DNA of 64,000 nucleotides, taken from the NCBI GenBank assembly GCA_947568835.1, contig OX387602.1, positions 15,613,021 through 15,677,020 on the forward strand, read 5' to 3'. Made by a program: the position numbers and the translations under genes. Source of the DNA: Protonemura montana (Eukaryota; Arthropoda; Insecta; Plecoptera; Nemouridae). Positions 13,293 through 26,100 of this stretch are shown piece by piece. The notes under the pieces are model-generated. The model did not search any database, was not told the DNA's origin, and saw only the letters and a list, made by a program, of their open reading frames with translations. How positions within the stretch are numbered: the first letter of the stretch is position 1; every line of letters begins with the position of its first letter.

Positions 13293-13988
13293 AAACTTTC
13301 AAAATAGCGCCCTTTAAGGTTTGTTTCAATGTCGAGGGGACTTCTGCTGGATTTTGGCCAATACATCGCTTTTGTGTATCTTTCTGTTTGGACAACCACG
13401 TGCTCGGCGTTGCTCTTTTACACTAAACTAGACCACTACACGAGCTGTGATACAAGATTGATTGCCCTTCGATAAGTTCAAAATCACAAAAAAAAACATG
13501 GTTTTAACATTTTTGTCTCGCATTTTACACGAAATGATCGATCACTCGAAACCCGTACATGTGACAAAACTCAGCGCGACCATTTGACAAAACGAACTAA
13601 ACTTTTTCTTTGAGATGTAGAGCACGAACTCAACTTTCCGCGTTGTAATTTCATTTCGTGAATGCAATTTTCTGGATGCAATTTTCCGGATCCATTGTCA
13701 ATTCAAAGTAAATTGCATCAACTTATCGTCGAGTGTCTTTCCCGTGCGGCGAGCTCGAGCCATGCACTGCTTGCCAAAGTTCTATCAATCGAGCACGAAC
13801 ATTACTAGACTACTATAAGCACTTTCTCCACCATCACAAAAACTTCCAACCCGACAATCTATAATACAAAATACCAGCAAACTTCCCAACGATCTAACCT
13901 TCTGTCACTCTTTCGGCTTCTGCCGTCTCTCTTGATGTCTTTCTTCAACATCGCCTCTGAGTGTGGAGTAACTTTGCGCGCCTTCCCT
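13293..13988 (-). other. Probable 3' UTR of the sens-like gene
   Basis: Stretch between the TAA stop and the first downstream AATAAA on the minus strand. No open frame of note. It contains a short direct repeat (TGCAATTTTC twice near 13663-13686). The end depends on which polyadenylation signal is used. Confidence 0.35.
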
Positions 13989-14179
13989 TTAGTTGATTGG
14001 TCGCAACTCGGCGTGCTGGGTCTCCTTGTGTCTTCGGAGGTCGACTTTGCGTTGGAAGGCGCGCCCACATAGGTCGCACGCGAACGGCTTGAAGCCCGTG
14101 TGCTTGCGACTATGCGTGATCAGGTTTGAAGACTGGGAAAATGCTTTTCCGCACACCTGGCACTTGTGTGGCTTTTCAC
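13989..14179 (-). CDS. sens: sens-like exon 5: zinc fingers 5 and 6, C-terminus and stop
   Basis: The acceptor is TCTGTCCACAG, and the exon opens with GT completing the Gly codon of the TGEKP linker split across intron 4. It encodes residues 568-629. Finger 5 has Cys573/576 and His589/593; finger 6 has Cys601/604 and His617/622. A short tail AELRPIN precedes the TAA. The finger sequence is nearly identical to the last two fingers of vertebrate Gfi-1, for example the helix SQSSNLITH and the ending [14 protein letters not shown]. In the family, fingers 3-5 make the main DNA contacts, so this exon is needed for binding despite lying 14.8 kb from exon 4. Confidence 0.95.
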
Positions 14180-17100
14180 CTGTGGACAGAGAGCACGGTT
14201 GCGTTAGGCGTTGCGTAACGGGTCGTTAAAATTAGGTCACTGGTATTCATAGTCGTCTTATAATACTAATTTTTCTAGTGGTAAGATACGAGATGATTAC
14301 AACAAGAAAGATTCTCGTCTCGTCTCGTACCACTGGAAAAAATATATTCAAAATGGGTCCAGGTATATCTTATATCTTTGTTGTACTTTCAACCTACGAT
14401 TAGTAACTGGAGAGCGATTTTTTAACTTTTTATTAGTGATTGAGATGATATGAAATGAATACCCTGTTAGTATTAAAAAAAAAACATGGCTAACGTGGTC
14501 GCTACCCATGTTAATGAAGTTGCAGATTCGCTCTTCTCATAAAGAAAACTTTTAGCATACCTGCGTTCTAATTTCAGAGATAAAAATAGAGTTATTATTG
14601 ACAAACGTGTCATAAATTGGATTATTTGTGTCTATATTTAGAATAATTTCGCGTAATTTATGGAATTTCTTCACAAGGATTACATTTTCGTGACCTGAGA
14701 AAATTTTCTACTGCTGCTAAGGTCATCGATATATTCGTTCCCCGCGGAAAGCAAGGCAATCACAGATTTCCCGTCCTCTATACGCCTATGGGTACTGCAA
14801 ATAACCGATAAAACCCCGGCAAGATGGCAACGCTGACGCCAAAACTAGAAGAGAGTCCGGCGGGACTGCAATTCCAAAGAGCAACACATAAAATGGGCGT
14901 CCGCGCTCAATGGCCACCATAATTTATAACATCCTCCGTCTCTCTTGTTATGATGGCGATATGGACCTCTGGTGCTGGCTATCATAAAGATTGGCCGGCT
15001 CTCTCATCCCGCTGTTCAGTGCCCTTGGTACCGGTGTGTCTGTCTCGCTCTCAGCTGAGATTCGCAGCTCTTTAGGATGCTGGACTTGCAACTGCCGTAA
15101 TCTCGGTCCATGTCGGACGATAACTTCTCCCCTTGGACCGATAAACGGGTACACCTCACTGATTTGACAGGTCCAACCCGAGTGGCCGCCGGAGTTGTGG
15201 TCGATTTCTACACAACTTTCGAGCTTGCCTTTTTTTAAGAACGGCTAGAAAAATACAACGGATTTTCAGAGATTTTTTTGTGACAAGGAAGATTTTCTTC
15301 AAGATATGCGGTGTCTGATGCTATTTCAGAACAAGAATTTAATTAGTCCCTGAACGCATCCCGCAGAGCAAACTGGCACCTCCATTTCTCGAAACTACTT
15401 ACAACATTCAAAACAAATGCCAGCGGGAACAGAAAAAAGTATTTAGCTTTTAAACGAGTAAAGTACCTACTTAAACTCTAGTGAACGTATAAAAGTATAG
15501 TACCATGCTAGTATAGACTACCTACAGAAAATCCACATTAAAAAAAATAATAATATCCGCAAAATAAACGGTGTGGCATGATGTTGAGAATCGCAATCAA
15601 AAATCCACAATCAACGTCCAAGTAAATAAATTTCAACCGCACTTCAAATGTACATTCCTTTCATAACACTTCCCCGCCAATTTTTTCCCTCACAACCGCG
15701 ACAACGGCTGAAAACGCCAAGTCAATATTTTCATTTCAGCCTTGGCGTGCACGCTCACACGCACAGAGGTCCATGGATAATCCCCGGGAGATTTCCCGGT
15801 GGCCGATGGGTTTACCATAAGGACTGCGAGCTTGTGGGTGGCTATATGAGGGAAAGGGAGACCAAGTAGTTACATTGCTAGTTAGCCTGCCGGGTACCCT
15901 GCTAATCCAGGTTACTACACATGAGGCTGATCTCTACTAGCAACTCTAATCCACTTATTTGATACAACATTGATAACACCCGGGTGTGCGTAATCCACTT
16001 ATAGTCTTCGTGACGAGTCTGCACGCGGCCCGGTAATGATTCATAAGTGTTGGTGGGTGGCGCGCCTAGCGGTGGGCCTCCGCGGTAACCCCCAGCATCC
16101 CACGGACAGAGATTACAGGGAACCGGGGTGGCGTTGGATGAATCACGTCACTCGAGGAGCGTTAAATCTTTGGAAAATCACGAGCGGGAAGGTTTTCGAA
16201 GAGCAGGTGCCAAAAGTTGGTTTTATATTTTAGTGTTTTGCTGGTAGAAGTTTCACGATACACTATGCTTTCTGTGTGGCTAGATATTTGAAGAAAATGA
16301 AGGATATATAAAGAGGCTTTTAAGTAGGTTGCACCCAAAATATATGTTTAGAGATGCCACGATCCACTTTGAGATATGTTTTTCCCATTGCTTATGGAAG
16401 CTGTCCCCAAATTAAGTTGACTATTGACTATTTATTTAAATACGCTTGACTAAAATTAAATTTTTGATGGAGGAGCCGGGTTCTGCTTAAATATTGATGA
16501 TTACTCCTTTATTCTGATTTCCAAAGTGCAAATCTTGATAAAGCGATGCCACGGTGTAAATTCGCAAGATTGAAGTACGTGTCGCCGCAAAATGACAGTA
16601 TTCACCGTCAACATGAAAATCCCAGAAGAAACTTTATGCATGCTGGCTCTTACGGCAGAAGCGAGAGTGTACAATTTGAACGCTGATACTATGAATCAAA
16701 GATTGGGTGCCATGTGAAGTGCTCGACGCTAGAAGCTTCCCATTTGTTAGCTTATAATTATATTATCCTTTCAGCCGCAATCTTCATTCCTTCCTCCCAC
16801 ACACCACCTCCACCTCCCCCTTCCCGTTGATCTTCAACCCAGCTGGTAGCACTTTGCAATGATAGCCTCACACCCTCACAGTCAATACAGGATCCGGCGC
16901 CGGCAACCGGGCGTCGGTGCAGGCGTCAGTGCCGACGTCGGTGCCCAACAGGCGCCTTCGATCTAAACGTGTATCTGCCCTTAGACAACAAGATTCGCAG
17001 ACAAATACTCTAATGACACCCGGGAAAATGAGATATCACCAAGTAAAACGCACAATTCCTCCGGGCTAACAGACCTTGCATCCTAAATGCATGCGACTTT

Positions 17101-20100
17101 TCACGCCATGTTTCATGAACGCTGCCAAGCATTGTTAAAAAAGAGAGCATGCAATATTTTGATAACTTCATTCAGTTCCCCACAGTAATCATCATAGGGG
17201 TGCCCGATTGCCTCACGCCGTCTTTACATTGTAATCTCATTGCATGGGCTGGCCATAAGGGGCCGATGTGAGAGGGAGGGGGCGAGTCGGTTCAGGTTTC
17301 ACATGCACACATGTGCCGACGACGACGGGGGGGGGGGTCTAGGGGGGAAGTACTCCTCACCACTCATCAAGCTTATAATGATAATCATATTAGGATTCAA
17401 TCGTGATAATGACATCCGGATTGGAAATGGCTCATTTACAGCCGTAAAAGCTCTGCACGATACTACGTGGATCTGCCTAATGAATGAAACACGCAAGCAT
17501 GTTGCGTTTCGCTACCAGATTGTTGAGTCAGTCGAACATTTTTTTAGAAAGTGGAAAAACGCGGTGAAAATCTTAGCGCAAAGAAGATTTAAAATTTTGC
17601 TTTAGATCAGAGCACACGGTCTTACGCTTTCGACAATAAAAGTTGCGCAAAATCCCGTTTCACCCAAGCCGTCGGGCAAAGGAAAATACAAAGATTTTTC
17701 GCAAGAGAGAAGGAAAATCAGCCAGCGGCTGTCTAATCCTTTTGATAAATACTCTACACTTTACCACGATTTTCAATTTCAGCCCCGCAACTCAAACAAT
17801 TTACATCCCTTTGCAATCTTTTGCGCGAATTTTACATTTATTTCAATTCTCGCCTACAAAAAGCCACACGCTTTTATATCAATTGTTAGAGAGTTGGCTT
17901 TGCGGAGAGGTTTTGTTGTTAATAACGAGTGGAGAGCCCCGTGGGGGGAGGGGGCGTTGGGGTGTTGGGGTGTGTAACTCCCACCGGAGCGGTCCCCTAC
18001 CCCCGCCGATATTCGCCCACAAAGACTAACGGGGTGGAAGGAGAGAAACCCAATCGTGTTAATTGGTGCAAGGATTTTTGCTGGCAACGGGTCATGAAGT
18101 TCAATTAGCTTACAAGCGATGGCGGGCTGGCGGGTGAGGGGCGGAGGCGGGGGGCGGGCAAACGGGGGTGGGGGAGGATCCAGAGGGATGATGCGATCTG
18201 GCTAACTAAGCGCTCCGCGCCCACCCACTGCAGGTCTGGAAGCACAATCAAACTCTGGAGAGTGTGCAGATTGAAGAGGCTGGCAGGCTTTTGCCATCGA
18301 AAAGCATTGTGCGCAACAGTGCTAGCAAACCGACTCACGCACAATAAACAGTTCCGACGAAATTGTGTGCGAGCGCTGCGTTACAACTTGGTATACGCAC
18401 TTACGCACCGGCAAACACCGGAGACGCTAAATCCACATCACTTGGCGTCAGCTGTGTGGAAAGAGACAGTAGCCAATTGCCTCCGACAAAATGAGCCGGC
18501 TGGCGGACCAGTCGTCTTTTTCGAACTCTACAAGAGTGACATTGCTACGGTTAGCTGGCTAAAGCAGGGGTTCTCTTTTTAACAACGTAAGACTTGATGT
18601 TATGGTAATGTTTTGGCGACTACGCTCAGCGAAATTAAGCAGATGTTAATCAGAGAGTATTCTGTGGTTATACTGCATTGCGCCACTTTATTAGTGCAAC
18701 ATGCACAAGTTGCATGCGCCACAGCTTGAAAGTAGCCATTGGATTTTACCTTTCGTGGCTACCTTAAGCAAAAATCCGTATCGTGCGCTTACCAAGACAT
18801 TATGTTCTCATAAATAATTATTACCCAGCTTTAAGAGTGTGCATTGTCTTTTGGCTTGCTTCTAGAATAGGGGATGGGTTTCTGCTATCTGGAATGCACG
18901 GTTACAACGGTGCAGTGATATACGGTGCAATCTTCGCTAATGGTTGAAAAGGAGACTCTGGGTTTCACGGCGCACAGCACAGACCCGCGAAGTAGCGCAA
19001 GCGACCAAGAGCAAGCAGGGAAGCAAGGTTTTGCGCTCTCTGTGTGTCTGGCAACTCTCAATAATCGTAAATTCTCTTAAAAACCCCACGCGCGGCGCCA
19101 TCCACCCCCCGTATCCACCGTGGCCAACCCCGGCATACGACTTGCCTTCCCAAATCTCCCATTACTGCCGAGTTTTGAGATCGTAAAGAAGGGAGATTTT
19201 CAAAACGTTTTGAATAATTAACAATTTTAGTATGGCTCGAGTCCCTTTACGTGTAACGTAACATTCCGAGCAGGTTTACAGTCACTTTTTGACCGTGTAT
19301 GCGCCTGTAGGCGAAGGCCTCGCACGCTGAACTCTTCTGCAATCAAATTTACCAAGCCATTTTCTTTTAAGCGCAAATTTTTCCAAGGGTGGTGTTAATT
19401 TGAACTCAATCTGTATTAACCACGTTATGAAAATTAGATGCCGTTACGAAATAACTTCGTTTCGACGTCAGCGATTGACTTGAAATATCGTCTTATTTAG
19501 TTTAAGTCGTTGTGAATTCGTAGCCGAGTGAACGCTAAGTATGTAAAGCACCACGACGTTTGTTTTTGTGTGTCTATCCTATTCCTATATAAGAACACTG
19601 CAGTATGTAAGGCAGTGCCTGTGAGTGAACAGCGTTGGAAGTCATTAAGGGTAGTAAGAAATCTTCCCGGGAGTTTCTTGCAACCCGAGTGCTGTCCAAT
19701 ATCTTGGTTTGAACGGATTCCTTGGGACGACAGTTCATGCCATCTGAAGGAATTCTCACGTTCCTTGGAAACTGTTCGAGAGCAATAGCATGGCCCCAAG
19801 ATGTTTATCATCCCCTAGCGAAATGTGTTGGAAGCGAGATCGCTGTGTTGTTTTTGAGCGAAATTACTCATATTAAAACATTTTAGGGTGCTGTTGGGTC
19901 CGTAGGCCGATATAGAATGAAATAATTTAAGTTCAAAATGAGACATAAAGACTTGGATATGACACAATTAAAGTAAATTGACAAACAAAATGCGCATTCA
20001 ACTCTAAAGTTAATACATTGACCATGATCATAGAAAGTTTTATGACCTCGCTATGCGTTGTCATTTTGCAGAAGATGACTTTTTGTTCCACCTGAGTGTA

Positions 20101-23100
20101 CCTCGTTCGTAGAAATCACACACTGTCGGATTTCCCGCAGAGATCAATTTGGTTTTAGATTTTCATGGAAGTGTAAAAATAAGACGTTCACTATTTTATG
20201 GGAGGTATTATCCAGAGTCGCCTCTTTTTATGCTGTTCTTGATGGTTTCCGAGATACCAAGATTTCCTCGGAAATTCGTCTACTAAACGTAGAGTACCCA
20301 ACTTTCTAAGTTTCTCAGCATCTCCAACGTCTAGATTACAACAGCAAATAAGTAAAAGATTAGCAATTAGCAGATTCTAATACTGAGCAATATTGCTCAG
20401 TATTAGAACCTATCATTATAATATGTAGTCAGAATACCGGGTACCGATTTCCCTAGGGGCCAGTCTATATCCATTCGATGTATAGGCGAGATTTAAGTGA
20501 AGTTTCGTTCCATTCATCTTTCAAGCCTGGTTGAAGCTGATGGCAGGATGCACAGCTTCGCTAGTCCATGAAGCACACGGAATGATGGGTTTCTCCGAGT
20601 CGGCGGCCGGCTCGCCAAAGCCTCTCCCCCCCCCCCCCACGCTCGACCCGGCCGCCGCCCGAACGCGGTCCTCGCGCAATCCGAGCACAGCGGAAACCTA
20701 CCACTAGCCTGTGATTTCCAAGTGCCGACTGCCGCGATGGACACTACTATCTCGAGCGTAAACATTTTCCGATTTCAAAATGGTTCAATCGCTGTACACC
20801 ATTGAACGGCAGGCTAACGGTGCGATTCGAGGCCAAGAGGGTATGCTGTGATTGGTGGACGAGTAGCCTTGAGACAGGCAACCAATCAGCGATAAGCGTT
20901 GCAATGGGTTGGATTTGGAAACTTAATTGCTAAAATATGTGATTTCAATCAATTTGCCATTTAATTTTTGCATCTCGTGATTCTTCAGTTCCACACATGG
21001 CTCCACTGTCTGTGTTTTTGAGTCCTTTTAACAAACTCAATTCGGCACGAGTGAGAAACTCGATAATAGTGTCCCTGATTTAAGTGATAATATTAGCGTA
21101 TGGATTATTTAACAATGATTTTCCTTCCTTTGATTTCCATGTTCGATTAAACGGGCGCTGTTGTTTGGTTTGGCCGCCACTTGGGCCGGGCCCTCGACAG
21201 TATTGGGCGAAGAGAACGACAGAACGGCAGCCTGCACGGCCCACCAACCGCACTTCACCGACGCGCGAACCAGAAAGAAAAATATTTTGCCACGAGGGCA
21301 ATCTAAATTTCCTAGCTAACAAATTGACTGCGAGTTTTAGGGGTATGAGAATGGTGGGTGTTGGGGTCGAATGAGAGAGATGGTGGAAGACAGAGAGAGA
21401 AAGAAAGATCAAGAGAGAGAGAGAGAAGAGAGAGAGAGACGGAGAGATAACGTGGGGTGGTACATGCTCTCTGAGAGTGTGGCTGCATGGCTGCCGGGAT
21501 ACAGTCAAGTGTTTGGATAAAACGGATTGCGATTGGTTCAAACTACTTCCATTTTCACGATGGTTACCATGTATATACACACAGTATAGGATAGGTAAAG
21601 AAGGCCGTTGGGATTAGATTGGGCGCCTCTTTCGTGGATATCGTGCACCTTTCTCGTTCCCGGAGAATGCGACGTAAGCGCTGTTTTCTTCAGCTACAGC
21701 ACGAGGCTACAATGAGTTGTTTTGTCCTTGTCTTTTTGATTGGAAGATAATTTCATGTTCTGGTGGTTGCTGGTTAAAAGTTACTACAGTTTAGTTAACA
21801 ACAATTTCCTTTCAAGAAACAAGTGTTACTCACTCAAAATGAAGTAGATTTAACTTTTCAACAACTTTTCAACCAAAATTACTTTCATAACTACACTTAT
21901 TTTCCTCTCTTTTTGCTTCTGTGCCCCCAACTTTTCACTTTCTTTTATTTTATGCGGCTAGTAAAAACTGCGCTGGGCCTTCAAACTGCCCGACGCTCCA
22001 AAATAATCGTTCTCTTGGTCTTCTATAATATTACACCCAGACGCATAATTATACTTCTTCAAGTTAAATCAGTTTCTTGTAGATTTTCCCTCACCATCAG
22101 ATTTATTTCTGTTAAACGAACAGAGTAGGCATACGAAATTTGTTTTCCTTTTCAAAAAGAACCCCACGGAGAGTCGAATCAGGAGCCCAACAACATCTTT
22201 TCCAATACAAGCGACGGCTCCGTGTCAGCGACTATTGCCCGAAGCCGTCCGAGGGAATAAGGTGTCGGGGTTGCCGGGGGTAGGAGGGTGTGATTGTAGA
22301 GTAGAGCGCGAAGGAAATCTTGTAACTGATTCGTCTGTCTGCCTGACCGCGGAGCTGATTGCCTGCTGCTGGCCAGTATCGATGGTATAGACGTATAGAC
22401 GGTATCGACGCGTTGGAGCCCGGCATCAGTCGACCCGCGTCTGCCATTTATATTACCTCAAGACTGAACTATCTTGCCAGAAAAACCAAGATCTTCTTCT
22501 ATCATATTATGCGTGGAGATGAAGTTTTAAAGGAAGGCAAATATTTAGCAGTTATTTAACATTTGAAATATAATCAACAACGGCGAATTAGTAACGTTTT
22601 TTAATTGAATGGAGTAACATATATGATTTTTCAGTGTGATAGTCTTTTTTCACTAGTGAGTTACCGCTCTGGCATAGAAACACTCCAAATAAACGTTTTA
22701 GCTTATCTTACCCCTCATATTACACGATGGATATAGGCAAGTGTTAATACTATTTGCAACCACTGTACAGAGACAGTTAAAGCTGCTGTCTCTCTATTCT
22801 CATACAAAAGGAATTAATTAACTTCTTATATCTGTGCAATGAAGCAAGAACAAAAATGAATTCGTCGAGCAATATTTTCATTTCCCCTATTCTTGTGTGA
22901 ACCTAGAACGGCAAGGTATATCAGAGAGAATGTATTAGCTGTATTTTCCCCCTCTTGACCATTGGCAAACCTTGCATAAACTGACCGTAATTATAAGTAC
23001 ACTTAATTACTCAGTTGTTCTTGTGGACCAAGCAAGGCGTAGTACCTACGTTTGTTAGGCTTAGGGTGAGCACGAGGGTGGGACGAAGTAAAGGCGTGGA

Positions 23101-26100
23101 TTATCGAATTAATATCAAGTGCTTGCTGGGAAAACATTGTCCTAAGATATGCTATTCAATTGCCCGATCCTTTCCCGCAAAATTTACGCACCACTGTTAA
23201 ATTATATTACAGCGTACCGATAACAAAATTACCGTGGATTGAAAAATAATCGAGTGGGCTTCATTACAGCCTGATTGAAATATGTGAGCACTTTTTTTGT
23301 ACGTGAATCATTTCCCGAATAATTGTAAATGAATGGATCTTGATGCCTCCGACTGGATTTTGCCGGATACCTGTTACGTTACATAACCTCACTAAAATTG
23401 GGATTTTTTTTGGAATTGTTGAATTCCACGGACTTGATGTGTGTCTGCGTTCGAACATGGACCTCGTTCAAAAACTTACTGGATCCCTCCCGGAACCAGT
23501 ACCGTTAGCTGTTCCGAAAATATCTAAAAATGTAAACAATTATATCTGCAAGATATTGAATTTACTTCATCTAGACAATTGAACTATCAGTTAGTCCGGT
23601 AAGTTTTGAAAAGCTTAACGGCCAACGGTTAACAATCATTTTCCAGTTGTACCGAAGAGAATGATGCCAACGTCGGATACCGTTATTCCAATTCCAACCC
23701 TTCGTATGGATGTTTTTGGTTATCATCGTTCACCATGAATTTGGGTTGTTGTAACACGCAGGGTGAAACGCATTCCAACTAACGGGTCTTGAGTGATCGC
23801 GAAGGGCGAGCAGGGTTGTATGATTGTAGTAGGCTTGGAGGAAACCCAGGAAAATAGGTAAAAGTGGAGTGCTTGCAGAGAAAACATAGCCATCTAATTG
23901 GCGCGCAGTGTTCCTTGTAGTCCGACCGGTCGTAGGCGCGGATATTGCACGGTGGCTAATCTCCTCAAACCATTATCGCCGCGTGTTTGCCGAGCTGTTC
24001 TGGAATTTAATTGGTGGTAAGGGAAAGATTACCATTTTTTGTATAATTTCAAAATTTCAGAGGATAGATTCCTGGCTATTGTTGCCAGGTTTAAGTCCAA
24101 CCCTTTTTTTTTAGAAACGCCACGGGTGATGGATATCTTTCGAAAATCCTAAATCCTGACTCGAAACTTTAAACAGTGATTCATCTTCAGTGGGCGCCAA
24201 AAAGAGTTATTTTTCGCCCCCAACCCATGACCGCGTGAAATTTCTACGGCTGTAAACCAAAACTTTCTAACTTTCCACGCATTTTTCACATCTCACGTCT
24301 ATAGATCTATATAGGGTACAGCACATATTGAGTTATTGACAGTTGCTGGCTCACACCCCTCTGATCGCATTGCGAGAAGAAGAATTTACGTGCCAAGGAA
24401 AATGCGTTACATTATGTATCCCATTATGCCCCATTACACCAACTTTACTCTCTAATAAAGCTATCCGCAATGTCGACAACTGTTCCATCCACTTGAATAA
24501 GTATTATTCCAGCATAATGTTCATCGTGAATACTGATGTAAAGTTATTCCCGGGTCTTCATTGTGTTCCCGGTTCATTTCCCAGAAATCACCGATCTCTA
24601 CCCCAGACACGTGCGGGACGCCTTCGCCGAGCGTCCCGTCCCGTCTTGCCATTATCCCGGCAGTGATCTGGAACGTCTTGTAATCGACGTGTCGTCGTCG
24701 AACGTTTAATTCGGCGTCGGTAATCGGTAGAGGATGTTGTTTGCAAACGTTCGCTCCCGACGCCCACGTGTCTATGGCTTTCCTTGGTGAAACTCGGGTG
24801 TTATTTTCTTGGCTTTCCGCCCTTACCGTCAAAATCAATAGAAATAGAAACACCTAATAAAACATGCGTGCGTAGTGAATTGTTATGGAATATACTTTAC
24901 TATTCACAACAAATTCCTCTATGTTTGCAATTCAGTGATTTCGGTTTCTTTGGGTGTAACTAGAATATTCGAATTCTATGCCGGCAGTTGTTAATCGCAT
25001 TAATTTTGTTTTATTTTATTCTTGCCAATATAGACATACAATTCTAACAAATTATCTGATTTGCGACAATTAACATTAGAGCAAGAAGCACACGTCAGGC
25101 TAGAATCTTGTGCGTGGACTATTCAGTCCTGAAGAAAAACAAATCAATTTACCAGGCGATTGACACTTCCAGTATTATTATTAATAAACTAAATNNNNNN
25201 NNNNNNNNNNNNNNNNNNNNNNNNNNNNNNNNNNNNNNNNNNNNNNNNNNNNNNNNNNNNNNNNNNNNNNNNNNNNNNNNNNNNNNNNNNNNNNNNNNNN
25301 NNNNNNNNNNNNNNNNNNNNNNNNNNNNNNNNNNNNNNNNNNNNNNNNNNNNNNNNNNNNNNNNNNNNNNNNNNNNNNNNNNNNNNNNNNNNNNCACATT
25401 TATCTCTCGGGCACATATTCGCTGCTCTAAAGGGGGCTCCAACCGGGACCCCCGCCCCCCGGTCGAGAATGTCGACATGACAGGGGCAGACTGCCCTGTG
25501 ACACGCCAGCAGTGCTTACACAAAGCAAGCTTACAGAGCACACAGATTACGAGATGATAGTCGACAACATAGGTTGGCAAATAGCTTGCATAAGAAAACA
25601 CTTTTTGTTGTGTGCTATTGCTTTGGTCTGACGTCGCTGTCGCGGCACGCAAAGGTATTGTGACATTTCACCCTGCACGGCTCGGAGCGTTACACGTGGT
25701 GTCAGTGGATGTGGGATTGGGCGGAGCCATGTGTCTGGTTTTGAGTAGTAGCAGTGTTTTATAGCTCGGAGAATTTGTTTTAGAAGCGAGGATAATATAC
25801 TAGTTGTTGAGTAACTTTAAAGTTTTAGCATTGATATTATAGTTATATTCTGAGGGCCAGCGTCAATGCTAAAAATTCTGCCGAGCAAACGAGTCGGCAG
25901 CACGTAGGAACAGAAGGCGCTAGCCCTTGGCGCTGTAAGCCGCTCTTTGCTAGAAACCTCTATAGTTTAGGAGTGACTACTCAATATATCATGTATATAT
26001 ATATTAATTGATTGTAAACTAGTCTCAAATGCAAGTAGTATTCGGGAAAAAAAACAAAATAAAATGTCCTACTCGAAAATGTCCTACTCCTGCTTGTAGC

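Noticed and set aside
21080..21580. Minus-strand open frame of 166 codons
   Set aside because: Its middle part ([16 protein letters not shown]) is simply the GA-rich simple repeat translated. An overlapping plus-strand frame is equally open.
25149..25652. Open frames spanning the N gap
   Set aside because: Most of their length is unresolved bases, so openness is meaningless.
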